Shown piece after piece: positions 1 through 8,730 of a stretch of DNA of 64,000 bases. The notes beneath the pieces are model-generated. The model searched no databases, was not told where the DNA came from, and saw only the letters and a list, made by a program, of their open reading frames with translations. The DNA is taken from NCBI RefSeq assembly GCF_002742625.1, contig NZ_PEBF01000001.1, positions 4,216,001 to 4,280,000 on the forward strand. Reading direction: 5' to 3'. How positions within the stretch are numbered: position 1 is the first letter of the stretch; every line of letters begins with the position of its first letter. The translations under genes and the position numbers were made by a program. Origin of the DNA: Caulobacter sp. FWC2. Lineage in GTDB: Bacteria > Pseudomonadota > Alphaproteobacteria > Caulobacterales > Caulobacteraceae.

Positions 1-1627
1 TCTGCTCAAAGCTGTAGAGGCTGTTGGCGAACTCGGCGAACTCGACGTTCTGGAAACCCCAGAACTGGCTCTTGCCGTCGGCGCCCACGCCGTTGTTCAC
101 CCACGTCGTGATCGTGCCATCCGTGTTGTTAGAGGTCGAGAACGCGGAAGCCGGCGCCCCGGTCGTGGCGATAATCACGATGTCCGCGCCGGCGCCGGTG
201 GTGAAATAGGCGTTTTTGCCGCTGGTGAAGACCAACTCCGCGCCCTTGCCGCCGTACACGTTTGTGTCGCCAGCCGAGACGATGATGTTCGTCCCCAGCG
301 CATTGCCTCCGACGAAGGAGCCACCGGCCCCGAAGGTGAAATGGCTGGTCTGATCGGTCTTGAGGCCTCCCAGGGTGGTAGTGATAACGAAAACGGACGA
401 GCCGTCCCCCACCTTCACGTCGGCGAGGCCCGCATTGACGTTCACCGAAGCCTTCGCGCCGGCCGTGATCTCCAGGCCATGGATGTAGTTGTCGGCGTAG
501 ATCTTGGCTAAGTCGCCCGCCGTCACAGTCGACTTGATCAAGGCGTTCGGCGTTGCGTCCTTAAGGAAAGGTAGGAATATCTGCGCGTTGGCGCCCGCCG
601 TGATCGAAAGTGCATTGGCGTATGTATTGCCGTTGACCTTCCCGTCCGCCCCGATCGTGATCTTCACCGACGCATCGGGATTGGGCGCTGCGGTGGTCGA
701 GGCAGCGGGTAGGAAAATGTCGGCGCGATCGCCGGCGGTGATCCTCAGGGAGCCGTTATAGTTGGCGGTGTTGATCTTGGCGTCCGCGCCCATGGTGACG
801 ACGCTGCTCGCCCTCTTGGCATCGGTGTTCCACTGAAAATCGACCGTGCCCTTCTGCCCGGTCGCAATGACGTTGGCTCCCGAGCCGGCGGCCACGACGG
901 CCTCGTCGCCGACGGTGATCACATTGTTTAGGCCAATCCCATGTATTGCGGCGTTCGCGGCGGTGTTGGTCTGGGTCATGGTCAGGGTGACCGCATCCCA
1001 CGACCAGCTCCAGGGGACCGGCGCGCCCGGCGCCCCGTAGAGATAGGCGATGGCAGCCCGGTCGATATCGCCCAGCACCGAACCGTTCGAGCCGCCCGAG
1101 GTGTAGCTCATGACCGTGTGGCTGTAGTTGTCGAGCGCGGTCTCAAGGGTGGGGTCGCCGTCGAACGGATGCTTCAGGCCCAGCGCGTGTCCAATCTCGT
1201 GCAGAAACAACTGCATGCTCTCGTAGCTGGCCTTGCCGACGAAGACGTCGCCGCCCAGACCGCCGCCAGGGCCGTGGGCGTAAGCGGCCGCGTGCTTCGA
1301 ATCGTTAGGTCCGCCAACGTCGAAGTCGTAGACGCCGAAGCGGATGTCGCCGACACCGCTGGGGACCTCGATGAAGACAAGACCGCTGGCCGCCGCCCAG
1401 GCGTCGAGGGCGGCTTTGGCGGCGGCCTTCTGCTTGTCCGTCAGCGGCTGGAAACTATCCCAGAACGCCTGGTTGAAGTTGCCGATCGCCCGGACGTCCG
1501 GTGACGGCCAAGTCTCGAACGAATAGGTGACGATGGTAGGCAGACTCGCTGGCTTGAAAGTCTGATTGGTGTTGGACCAGTTCCAACTGCCGGACGCTAG
1601 CGCCCTGTAGTCGTTCACGACCGTCAT
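1..1627 (-). CDS. Serralysin-like M10 metalloprotease, C-terminus beyond window
   Basis: The reading frame is open from ATG at 1627 to the window's left edge, giving 542 residues without a stop. The zinc motif HEIGHALGLKH lies at residues 143-153 and a Met-turn (VMSYTS) at 172-177, which defines an M10/metzincin protease. There is no Sec signal peptide, as expected for type I secreted members whose signal is C-terminal and here missing. A GGAG ribosome site precedes the start. Beyond the catalytic domain (about 1-205) come three imperfect repeats of about 43 residues (278-322, 324-365, 367-405) sharing an L-x-ITAG core. Classical GGxGxDxxx nonapeptides are not obvious in the visible part. A Caulobacter relative of this class, SapA, processes the S-layer protein; that role here is only a guess. 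Confidence 0.85.
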   Translation of the reverse strand, partial: MTVVNDYRALASGSWNWSNTNQTFKPASLPTIVTYSFETWPSPDVRAIGNFNQAFWDSFQPLTDKQKAAAKAALDAWAAASGLVFIEVPSGVGDIRFGVYDFDVGGPNDSKHAAAYAHGPGGGLGGDVFVGKASYESMQLFLHEIGHALGLKHPFDGDPTLETALDNYSHTVMSYTSGGSNGSVLGDIDRAAIAYLYGAPGAPVPWSWSWDAVTLTMTQTNTAANAAIHGIGLNNVITVGDEAVVAAGSGANVIATGQKGTVDFQWNTDAKRASSVVTMGADAKINTANYNGSLRITAGDRADIFLPAASTTAAPNPDASVKITIGADGKVNGNTYANALSITAGANAQIFLPFLKDATPNALIKSTVTAGDLAKIYADNYIHGLEITAGAKASVNVNAGLADVKVGDGSSVFVITTTLGGLKTDQTSHFTFGAGGSFVGGNALGTNIIVSAGDTNVYGGKGAELVFTSGKNAYFTTGAGADIVIIATTGAPASAFSTSNNTDGTITTWVNNGVGADGKSQFWGFQNVEFAEFANSLYSFEQ

Positions 1628-1744
1628 TGTCGGATCTCCAGGACGCACAGCCCGACGACTATCCAGCGAAGACGGGCCGACATGTCAATCTCAGGAGGAC
1701 GATGATCCACGTCACAGCCATTCCGTGCGGCGGACTTAAGCGCC

Positions 1745-2668
1745 CTACTCCGCCGCGATCGGGGCGCGGAGGGCCTCGACGTCGCGGGCTGGGGGTAGGC
1801 CGTAGAGGCGGCGGTACTCGCGGCTGAACTGCGAGGGGCTCTGGTAGCCGACCGCGAAGCCGGCCGCGCCGACGTCCAGGCCCTCGACCAGCATCAGGCG
1901 GCGGGCCTCGTAGAGGCGCAGCTGCTTCTGGTACTGCATCGGCGTCATGTTGGTGACGGCCTTGAAGTGGTGGTGCAGCGAGCTTTCGCTCATGCCCACA
2001 TGGTCGGCCAGCGCCTCGATGCGCAGGGTCTCGGCGAAGTGCTCGCGCAGCCAGGCGACGGCGCGCGTGACGCGATGGCCCTGTCCCTCGGCCCAGGCGA
2101 TGTGCAGCAAGCGAGCGCCACAGGGGCCGCTCAGCAGATGATACAGAATCTCCTGCTCGATCAGGGGGGCCAGGGCGGCCACGTCCTTGGGACGATCCAG
2201 CAGGCGCAGCAGCCGCAAGGTGGCGTCCACCAACTGTGGCGCGGCGCGCGCGACGGCGACCCCGCGCACCCCGTCGGTCGGAGCGGCCGTCTCGGGCGGC
2301 AGCCGGCCCATTAGTTCGGCCAGCCGGGTCGGATTGATCTCCACGCCGACGCACAGGTGAGGCTCGGTTTCGCTGGCGTGGGTGATGCGCGAGGTCATCG
2401 GCATGTCCAGGGCGACCAGCAGGCAGTCGCCGACGCCGTAGTGCAGTTCCTCCTCGCCGACCGTCACGCACTTGCGGCCCTGGGCCACCAGCCAGAAAGA
2501 CGGTCTCTGATGGGCGTGCAGCGGCAGGGTCGGCGAGGTGCGCTTGACGATGAAGAGGCCGTCGATCGGCGACTCGATGGCCTCGTCCTTGGCGTAACGG
2601 GCGACGATCCGCGTGATCTCGGCATAGGCCTCGGAGAGGGTGGAAGCGCTCAAGGGTCTGGTTTCCAA
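1745..2668 (-). CDS. AraC family transcriptional regulator
   Basis: A 307-residue protein with an N-terminal cupin-like ligand domain (about residues 20-170) and a C-terminal AraC double helix-turn-helix (about 205-300). Recognisable parts are [16 protein letters not shown] in the first helix-turn-helix and [18 protein letters not shown] in the second, which is the conserved AraC signature. The N-terminal half resembles the AraC_N type found in regulators of alcohol and aldehyde metabolism. It is divergent from the alcohol dehydrogenase at 2849, so it probably controls that gene and itself through the 180-base gap, where two direct repeats lie 21 bases apart. The inducer is unknown. Confidence 0.9.
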   Translation of the reverse strand: METRPLSASTLSEAYAEITRIVARYAKDEAIESPIDGLFIVKRTSPTLPLHAHQRPSFWLVAQGRKCVTVGEEELHYGVGDCLLVALDMPMTSRITHASETEPHLCVGVEINPTRLAELMGRLPPETAAPTDGVRGVAVARAAPQLVDATLRLLRLLDRPKDVAALAPLIEQEILYHLLSGPCGARLLHIAWAEGQGHRVTRAVAWLREHFAETLRIEALADHVGMSESSLHHHFKAVTNMTPMQYQKQLRLYEARRLMLVEGLDVGAAGFAVGYQSPSQFSREYRRLYGLPPARDVEALRAPIAAE

Positions 2669-2730
2669 GGCTTTCGGAACACCGAAGTTCTACGCCCGCG
2701 CGCGCGCGGCGAAAACCGCCCCAGCCCCTT

Positions 2731-2763
2731 TTTGCAGGATCGTGCAGGAGCTTTGCAGGATCG
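2731..2763. promoter_or_regulatory. Tandem 12-base direct repeats, candidate AraC-family operator
   Basis: TTTGCAGGATCG occurs exactly at 2731-2742 and again at 2752-2763, 21 bases apart start to start, which is two helical turns. An extra partial copy (TGCAGGA) lies between them. This geometry matches AraC-family half-sites such as araI1-I2. The site lies between the divergent AraC regulator and the alcohol dehydrogenase, about 85 bases before the dehydrogenase start. Confidence 0.6.
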
Positions 2764-2848
2764 GTGTAACGCCCTCGCGCCGGCGCGTGGCAAACCTCCG
2801 GCTGTTCGATCCTCCCCCGATCGCCCCCACAATCAAGGACATATCCCC

Positions 2849-3889
2849 ATGGCCACCGCTAAAGGCTATGCGGCTCCCGCCGCTGGCGCGCCGCTCGCGC
2901 CGTTCACCTTCGACCGCCGCGAGCCCAATGCCGACGACGTCGTCATCGCGATCAAGCACTGCGGCGTCTGCCACTCCGACATCCACATGGTCGACAACGG
3001 CTGGGGCCAAAGCGTCTATCCGATCGTGCCGGGCCACGAGATCACCGGCGTGGTCACCGCCGTCGGCGCCAGCGTCACCAAGTTCAAGGAAGGCGACCGC
3101 GTCGGCGTCGGCTGCTTCGTCGACAGCTGCACCACCTGCGCCGCCCGCGACCTGGACCGCGAGCAGTACATGCCCGGCCTGGTCCAGACCTACAGCAGCC
3201 CGCAGCCGGGCAGCGACCTGCCGACCTATGGCGGCTATTCCGACCACATGGTGGTCAAGGAAGGCTACGTCCTGTCGATCCCCGACAACCTGGCCCTGGA
3301 CGCCGCCGCGCCGCTGCTGTGCGCGGGCATCACGCTCTATTCGCCGCTGCGCCACTGGAACGCCGGTCCGGGCAAGAAGGTCGCCATCCTGGGCATGGGC
3401 GGCCTGGGCCACATGGGCGTCAAGATCGCCCACGCCATGGGCGCGGAAGTCACGGTGCTGAGCCAGACCCTGTCCAAGCAGGCCGACGGCCTGAAGATGG
3501 GCGCCGACCATTACTACGCCACCAATGACCCGAAGACCTTCGAGACCCTGGCGGGGACGCTGGACCTGATCGTCTGCACGGTCTCGGCCGGCATCGACTG
3601 GGGCGGCTATCTGAACCTGCTAAAGGTCGACGGGACCATGGTGCTGGTCGGCGCGCCGGAAGAGCCGGTGTCGCTGAACGCCTTCGCCCTGATCCCTGGC
3701 CGCCGCACCCTGGCCGGCTCGATGATCGGCTCGATCAAGGAGACCCAGGAGATGCTCGACTTCTGCGGCCAGCACGAGATCGTCGCCGACATCGAGACCA
3801 TCGCGATCGACCAGATCAACGAGGCCTACAAGCGCATGCACAAGAGCGACGTGCGCTACCGCTTCGTGATCGACATGGCGACGCTGTAG
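2849..3889 (+). CDS. Zinc-dependent NAD(P) alcohol dehydrogenase with altered structural zinc site
   Basis: A 346-residue medium-chain dehydrogenase of the YahK/cinnamyl alcohol dehydrogenase type. The start at 2849 follows AAGGAC and gives the usual family length; the longer upstream frame is not credible. The catalytic zinc ligands are visible: Cys41 (GVCHSD), His63-Glu64 (GHE) and Cys158. The Rossmann motif GMGGLGHMG is at 182-190. The structural zinc lobe should have four cysteines at C-x2-C-x2-C-x7-C, but only Cys94 and Cys97 remain; positions 100 and 108 are Arg and Met. It probably interconverts alcohols and aldehydes in the cytosol under the divergent AraC regulator. Confidence 0.9.
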   Translation: MATAKGYAAPAAGAPLAPFTFDRREPNADDVVIAIKHCGVCHSDIHMVDNGWGQSVYPIVPGHEITGVVTAVGASVTKFKEGDRVGVGCFVDSCTTCAARDLDREQYMPGLVQTYSSPQPGSDLPTYGGYSDHMVVKEGYVLSIPDNLALDAAAPLLCAGITLYSPLRHWNAGPGKKVAILGMGGLGHMGVKIAHAMGAEVTVLSQTLSKQADGLKMGADHYYATNDPKTFETLAGTLDLIVCTVSAGIDWGGYLNLLKVDGTMVLVGAPEEPVSLNAFALIPGRRTLAGSMIGSIKETQEMLDFCGQHEIVADIETIAIDQINEAYKRMHKSDVRYRFVIDMATL

Positions 3890-3895
3890 GGGAAA

Positions 3896-3922
3896 TTCCC
3901 TCTCCCCTTGCGGGAGAGGGAA
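3896..3922. terminator. Bidirectional hairpin between convergent genes (family A repeat)
   Basis: TTCCCTCTCCC and GGGAGAGGGAA form a perfect 11-bp stem around a CTTGC loop. It lies between the convergent dehydrogenase and the small exported protein gene, so it can end transcripts from both sides. The same stem sequence recurs near 5070 and 9710, so it is also a member of a dispersed repeat family. Confidence 0.65.
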
Positions 3923-3927
3923 AATCT

Positions 3928-4452
3928 CTAGAACCGCGTCTTGCAGCCCTGGCGCAGGTGCACGCCGCGCAGGAAACCGCGACGGGCCAGGCCGGCGTCG
4001 ACCACCGCGTTCATGTGGCGGTCGGCGGGCGCCGCGCCCGTCATTTCCCGGACCAGGCCGCGGAACGGGATGATGCTGTTGATGATCGTCTTGCCGCCGG
4101 CCTCGGCCAGCTTGCCGGCGCGGTTCTCGGTATACTCGTTGCCGACCGAGTAGTCGGCGCCCAGCACGGCGTTCAGCTCGGTGACCTCGCCGGCGATCGC
4201 CTTGCAGGTCTTCAGGCCTTTAAGGCTGTAGGGGTCGTTGAAGGCCTTCTCCAGGATCGGCGGGATTTCGCGCTTGGACGCGCCGATGTCGCGCGCCGGC
4301 TGGCTGCCGATGTCGACGGCCTTCTTCTTGGCCTCGCCCCAGCGACCGCCGGGCTCGTCCGGCTTGGACGGCGGCTTCATCTGGGCATGGGCCGCCGGCG
4401 CGATCGCCAGGGCGACCACAGCTCCGATCATGACCAATAGCTTCCGAGACAT
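3928..4452 (-). CDS. Small exported protein of unknown function
   Basis: A 174-residue protein. The start at 4452 follows a strong GGAGGG site and gives a clean signal peptide (MSRKLLVMIGAVVALAIAPAAHA, cleaved before QMKPP); the frame upstream to 4497 is open but has no ribosome site. The mature part has a Pro/Lys-rich linker, then a mixed helical region with two cysteines, one in the LKTCKA segment and one near the C-terminus (RQGCKTRF). No known domain was recognised. It looks like a soluble periplasmic protein. It is transcribed towards the dehydrogenase and shares its terminator. Confidence 0.75.
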   Translation of the reverse strand: MSRKLLVMIGAVVALAIAPAAHAQMKPPSKPDEPGGRWGEAKKKAVDIGSQPARDIGASKREIPPILEKAFNDPYSLKGLKTCKAIAGEVTELNAVLGADYSVGNEYTENRAGKLAEAGGKTIINSIIPFRGLVREMTGAAPADRHMNAVVDAGLARRGFLRGVHLRQGCKTRF

Positions 4453-4536
4453 GGCAACGCCCTCCAACCGCGAGTGAACACCGATCAGGAACGACAAGCT
4501 TGGCCGGTGGTTCCCTTCAGCCGCGAGACTTCCGTC

Positions 4537-5016
4537 CTAGTTAGGCGGCGTCGCCGCTTCCAGGTCGAACGCGGCGTCGAAGGCGTCGTCATTGGGCACC
4601 ACACCCTCAAGCGCGCTCTCGAACAGGCCCTCCAGCGCGTCCCAGATGAAGGTCATCTGCTCCAGCACGGCCGGGACCTTGGCGGGGTCGAAGCCCGGAT
4701 AGAGGTCCTCGACCAGCCACAGGCCGGTTTCGATGTCATAGCCGAACCGGCAGCCGATCAGGCGGAACTGGGCCTTGGCCACCGTCTCGAACAGCGCCGT
4801 CAGGTCACGGGCCTCGGCAAGGTCGTCGGGATCCAGCACCAGGCAGCGCGTCTGCAGCCAGCCATGATCGGGCAGCAGGTAGTAGGCGCCCTCATCCTCG
4901 CCGCCGGACACTTCCAGCCCGCGATCGATCGCCTCGACCACATAGCCGGCGTCGCGGCAGGTCTTTGTGAGGTCGGCCAGCAGGGCGGCTTCCTGGTCGG
5001 GGGTGAGGTTGGTCAT
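4537..5016 (-). CDS. Acidic cytosolic protein of unknown function
   Basis: A 159-residue acidic protein starting at 5016 behind a GGAG site. It has no signal peptide or membrane segment. The sequence contains a short helical N-terminus, a central beta-rich part around YYLLPDHGWLQTRCLVLD and an aromatic acidic C-terminal half (LWLVEDLYPGFDP). No family was recognised. The gene stands alone between the exported protein and the pirin gene, with a repeat hairpin in its upstream region. Confidence 0.7.
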   Translation of the reverse strand: MTNLTPDQEAALLADLTKTCRDAGYVVEAIDRGLEVSGGEDEGAYYLLPDHGWLQTRCLVLDPDDLAEARDLTALFETVAKAQFRLIGCRFGYDIETGLWLVEDLYPGFDPAKVPAVLEQMTFIWDALEGLFESALEGVVPNDDAFDAAFDLEAATPPN

Positions 5017-5066
5017 GGGGGGCTCCGTACTTGCGCGAGGCGGTTCTAACATGAACGAGCGCCGTA

Positions 5067-5087
5067 CTTCTCCCCTCGCGGGAGAAG
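5067..5087. repeat. Family A palindromic repeat, short copy
   Basis: CTTCTCCC and GGGAGAAG pair around a CTCGC loop. It sits between two divergent genes, so it is not a terminator for either; it matches the hairpin at 3896 and is best seen as a dispersed intergenic repeat. Confidence 0.55.
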
Positions 5088-5156
5088 GAAGCGCTTTTCG
5101 ACAAGCGCCGCGCCTAAAGCCCCGCTAAACTCGGCGCACCCTTGCCGGAGCGCCCC

Positions 5157-6050
5157 ATGATCGACCTCGTCTTCGAAGCCCGTCGCCGTGATCTCGGCAA
5201 TTTCGAAGTGGGCCGCATCCTGCCCTTCCACGCGCACCGCATGGTCGGGCCGTTCACCTTCCTCGACCACATGGGTCCGGCGGCCTTCCAGCCTGGCTTC
5301 GCCAAGAACGCCGACGTGCGCCCGCACCCGCATATCGGCCTGTCGACCCTGACCTATCTGTTCGAGGGCGAGATCACCCACCGCGACAGCGTCGGCTCGC
5401 TGGCGGTGATCAAGCCCAACGAGGTCAACTGGATGACCGCCGGCTCGGGGATCACCCACTCCGAACGCTTCGAGGGCCTGCGCGAGCACGGCGGGCGCAT
5501 GGACGGCATGCAGGCCTGGATCGCCCTGCCCAAGGAATATGAGGAGATCGACCCCAGCTTCACCCACCACGAAGGGCCCGCGGACCTTCCATACTACGAG
5601 GAAGGCGGCCTGAAGGCGCGGCTGATCGCCGGCGAGGCGTTCGGCGCAAAGTCGAACGTTCCGGTCTATTCGCCGCTCTTCTATGTTCACTGGGAGCTGG
5701 AGCCGGGGACCACCGCCGCCCTGCCCGCCGAATATGCCGAACGCGCCGCCTATATCGCCGCCGGCCGGGTCGAGGTCGCCGGCCGCGAACTGGTAGAGAC
5801 CCAGATGGCGGTGTTCGCGCCGGGCGACACCATCGTCTTCAAGGCCATCGAGCGCTCGACTGTCATGCTGATGGGCGGCGAGCCGGTCGGTCCGCGCTTC
5901 ATCGAGTGGAACTTCGTCTCCTCGTCCAAGGACCGCATCGAGCAGGCCAAGGCCGACTGGAAGGCCGGCCGCATGAAGCTGCCCGACCTGGACCACGACG
6001 AGTTCATCCCCCTGCCAGAAGGCCCGCCGCCTCCGCCGCAGCCGCTGTAG
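5157..6050 (+). CDS. Pirin family protein
   Basis: A 297-residue bicupin of the pirin family. The ATG at 5157 is preceded by CCGGAG; the TTG at 5142 lies upstream of that site and is not used. The N-terminal cupin carries the metal-binding histidines in RPHPHIGLSTL and the later GITHSERF, with the typical pirin phrase on dominant dimension and a Gly-rich turn around TAGSGITHSE. Pirins bind iron; some are quercetin dioxygenases and others act as regulators, and sequence alone does not decide which. The C-terminal end is Pro-rich (PEGPPPPPQ). It appears monocistronic. Confidence 0.9.
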   Translation: MIDLVFEARRRDLGNFEVGRILPFHAHRMVGPFTFLDHMGPAAFQPGFAKNADVRPHPHIGLSTLTYLFEGEITHRDSVGSLAVIKPNEVNWMTAGSGITHSERFEGLREHGGRMDGMQAWIALPKEYEEIDPSFTHHEGPADLPYYEEGGLKARLIAGEAFGAKSNVPVYSPLFYVHWELEPGTTAALPAEYAERAAYIAAGRVEVAGRELVETQMAVFAPGDTIVFKAIERSTVMLMGGEPVGPRFIEWNFVSSSKDRIEQAKADWKAGRMKLPDLDHDEFIPLPEGPPPPPQPL

Positions 6051-6125
6051 CGCGCGCGCAACCGAACGCCACCATTCGGATTATCTCCTGACCCGGCGCC
6101 AAGGCCGGAGAGGGAGAAGACGCTC

Positions 6126-6424
6126 ATGCGTATCGTGACGATCGCGGCCGTGGCGCTCTGGGCCTGACGGTCATGGCCTGCGAGAACAAGGCCGAGAAGG
6201 CCCAGGAAGCGACCACCGAAAGCGCCGCCGCCGCCAACCAGGCCGCCGCCGCCTCGCAAGCCGCGACCGACGCCGCCAACGCCACGGCCGACGCCGCCGC
6301 CGCGCCGACTGAAGCTTCCAAGGAAGCCGCCGGCGATGCGGCAGCTGCCGCCGGCGAAGCCGCCGAAAAGGCTGGCGACGAAGCCAAGAAGGCCGCCGAC
6401 AAGGCCAAGGACGCCGCGCACTAG
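6126..6424 (+). pseudogene. Ala-rich lipoprotein with a one-base frameshift in its signal peptide
   Basis: An ATG at 6126 begins MRIVTIAAVA, then the frame hits TGA at 6165. In the next frame the sequence continues from about 6155 as ALGLTVMAC followed by a long Ala/Glu/Lys helix ending at 6424. Joining the two by adding one base near 6153-6156 gives a perfect lipoprotein of about 99 residues: a signal peptide, a lipobox ending in Cys, then alanine-rich heptad-like repeats (AANQAAAASQAAT, KKAADKAKDAAH). The ATG at 6173 lies inside the expected lipobox and has no ribosome site, so it is not a natural start. Either the gene is broken, is a sequencing error, or uses frameshifting. Confidence 0.6.
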
Positions 6425-6463
6425 ATGACGTGACCGCCGGCCGTCCTACTGGGCGGCCGGCGG

Positions 6464-7483
6464 CTACATCGCCCGATGCCTGGCCTTGGTCGCCTCGTCC
6501 AGTCGCAGGAAGCGGGCGGCGTTGTTGTACAGAATGTCCCGCTTCTGCTGCGCGGACAGGAAGGGTGCTTCCTCGATCACCGCGATGGAACGCTCTATGG
6601 CCTCTGGCCAGACCATCTGGTCCGATCCGAACATGACCCGTTCGCCGAACCCTGCGTCCACCAGCGCCTGCAGGTAGCGATAGAAGGCCGGGCGGGGCTG
6701 GGTATAGACGATCACGCCGGTGTCCAAATAGACCTGCGGATGGGCGTAGAGCAGGGCCAGGGTGTCGTCCAGCATCGGAAAGCCGGCGTGCATGACGTTG
6801 ATGCGCAGCTTGGGATGCTTGACCAGCACATCCTCCAGCAAGAGCGGACTGCTGAGCCGCGCGCGATAGCCGGCGCCCGGGACATAGGCCATGCCAGGCG
6901 GGCCGGGTCCGACGTGGATGGCTACCGGGATATCCAGTTGCTCGGCGGCGGCCCAGAGGTTTTCCAGGCGCGGATCGTTGGGCGCGACGCCCTCGTACTG
7001 GAAGCCCAGCTCGCCGATCACCGCCAGCTTGCCGGCCGCCTTGGCCTGGGCGAACTCGTCAAGCATCACCTTGGGCTTGGAGAGCTCGGCGTCGGCCGGG
7101 ATCAGGCCCGGCAGCACCCGGTCGGGCGCCAACGCCTGCCACGCCATCACGCGCTTATAGGAGCCGCTGACCACCCCGATGATGTTGCGCTTGCGCATGA
7201 TAGCCAGGGTCTTGTCGCGGATCTCATCCTCGCTAGTCGGCGACCAGATCGGGTCGGCGCACGTCGGGTGCTTGAACATGCCCATCAGGCCGTCCGTCCA
7301 GGGCTGGCGCTGGTCCCAGGTCGGCATGGGATTGATCGGCGTGCACATGGCCAGCGGCGGCGGCCCTTGGTCGTCGGCGGCCATGGCATGCAGGTGCATG
7401 TCGATGATCGGGTCGGCGGCGCGGGCGGGAGCGGCCAGCAGGACGACGCCGGCCAGCGCCATCAGCATGGATATGAAGCGCAT
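6464..7483 (-). CDS. Exported amidohydrolase family protein
   Basis: A 339-residue protein of the amidohydrolase_2 (TIM-barrel metal hydrolase) family. The start at 7483 gives a clear signal peptide (MRFISMLMALAGVVLLAAPARA) followed by DPIIDMHLHA, where the HxH pair binds the first metal. Later metal or active-site positions are AIHVGPG, MHAGFP and FGSDQM, the last giving the barrel-closing Asp. It is therefore a predicted periplasmic hydrolase or decarboxylase; the substrate is unknown. A run of eight Gs and Cs upstream could act as a ribosome site. It is divergent from the adenine deaminase. Confidence 0.85.
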   Translation of the reverse strand: MRFISMLMALAGVVLLAAPARAADPIIDMHLHAMAADDQGPPPLAMCTPINPMPTWDQRQPWTDGLMGMFKHPTCADPIWSPTSEDEIRDKTLAIMRKRNIIGVVSGSYKRVMAWQALAPDRVLPGLIPADAELSKPKVMLDEFAQAKAAGKLAVIGELGFQYEGVAPNDPRLENLWAAAEQLDIPVAIHVGPGPPGMAYVPGAGYRARLSSPLLLEDVLVKHPKLRINVMHAGFPMLDDTLALLYAHPQVYLDTGVIVYTQPRPAFYRYLQALVDAGFGERVMFGSDQMVWPEAIERSIAVIEEAPFLSAQQKRDILYNNAARFLRLDEATKARHRAM

Positions 7484-7677
7484 CGCCCCCCCCGAAACGG
7501 CGCGAACGGGTCGCGCTCCGATCTGGAGGAACACCGTTCGACGAACCAGTCGCCAATGAAGCCGAACCGCGCGCCGCTGTAAATCCCACCGTCCATGGCG
7601 TGGACATCCGCCCGAGACCGCGCCAGCCTGGCCATCACCGCCTTGACCCCGCCGCGCGCACGCCCGATGACATCCCA

Positions 7678-8712
7678 ATGACCGACACCGCCTCCACCGA
7701 CTTCGCCTTCACCGAATTTGTCCGCGGCCTGCCCAAGGCCGAGCTGCACATGCACATCGAGGGCAGCCTCGAGCCCGAGCTGATGTTCGAGCTGGCCCAG
7801 CGCAACGGCGTCACCCTGCCCTTCGCCTCGGTCGAGGCCATCCGCGCGGCCTACGCCTTCTCCAACCTGCAGGACTTCCTGGACATCTATTACCAGGGCG
7901 CGGGCGTGCTGCAGACGGCCGAGGACTTCAAGGACCTGGCCCTGGCCTATTTCAAGCGCCTGGCGGCGGATGGCGGCACCCACGCCGAGATCTTCTTCGA
8001 TCCCCAGACCCACACCGACCGCGGCGTCGCCTTCGGCGTGGTGATGCAAGGCCTGCTGGCCGGCATGGACGAGGCCGAGAAGACGCTGGGCGTCACCAGC
8101 AAGCTGATCCTCTGCTTCCTGCGCCACCTGTCGGAAGAGGCCGCCTTCGAGACGCTGGAACTGGCCAAGCCCTGGCTGGACAAGATCGCCGGCGTCGGCC
8201 TCGACAGCTCGGAAGTCGGCCACCCGCCGGCCAAGTTCGCTCGCGTGTTCCAGGCCGCCCGCGACCTGGGCCTGAAGATCGTCGCCCACGCCGGCGAGGA
8301 AGGCCCGCCGGAATATGTCTGGGAAGCCATCGACCTGGTGAAGGTCGACCGCATCGACCACGGCAACCGCGCCCTGGAAGACGAGGCCCTGACGGCGCGC
8401 CTGATCGCCGACGGGACCACCCTGACGGTCTGCCCCTTGTCGAACCTGAAGCTGTGCGGCGTGCCCAGCCTGGACGTCCACCCGCTGAAGAAGATGCTCT
8501 CCCTGGGCCTGAAGGCGACCGTGAACTCCGACGACCCGGCCTATTTCGGCGGCTACCTGTTGGAGAACTACATGGCCACCGCCGGCGCCGTGGGCCTGAC
8601 CCGCGAGGAGATCGTCACCCTGGCCAAGAACAGCTTCACCGGCTCCTTCCTCGACGCGGCCGAGAAGGCCCGGCGCGTGGCGCAGGTCGAGGCCTACGCG
8701 GCCAGCCACTGA
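7678..8712 (+). CDS. Adenine deaminase, adenosine deaminase family
   Basis: A 344-residue enzyme of the adenosine/AMP deaminase fold. His24 and His26 in ELHMHIEGS bind zinc; HAGEEG holds the catalytic His and Glu region, VDRIDHGNRALED the third His, and VNSDDPAYFGG the catalytic Asp pair. The phrases LEPELMFELAQRNGV and CPLSNLKLCGV resemble the Aah1/PA0148 type, which deaminates adenine to hypoxanthine rather than adenosine; that assignment is by memory of the subfamily and is less certain than the family. The ATG at 7678 is the first codon consistent with family length. The corA gene follows 18 bases downstream. Confidence 0.88.
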   Translation: MTDTASTDFAFTEFVRGLPKAELHMHIEGSLEPELMFELAQRNGVTLPFASVEAIRAAYAFSNLQDFLDIYYQGAGVLQTAEDFKDLALAYFKRLAADGGTHAEIFFDPQTHTDRGVAFGVVMQGLLAGMDEAEKTLGVTSKLILCFLRHLSEEAAFETLELAKPWLDKIAGVGLDSSEVGHPPAKFARVFQAARDLGLKIVAHAGEEGPPEYVWEAIDLVKVDRIDHGNRALEDEALTARLIADGTTLTVCPLSNLKLCGVPSLDVHPLKKMLSLGLKATVNSDDPAYFGGYLLENYMATAGAVGLTREEIVTLAKNSFTGSFLDAAEKARRVAQVEAYAASH

Positions 8713-8730
8713 CCGCGTGAGCCTCTCCGT

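Noticed and set aside
6173..6424. ATG 6173 as the true start of the Ala-rich protein
   Set aside because: It lies inside the expected lipobox and lacks a ribosome site; a frameshift upstream explains the layout better.
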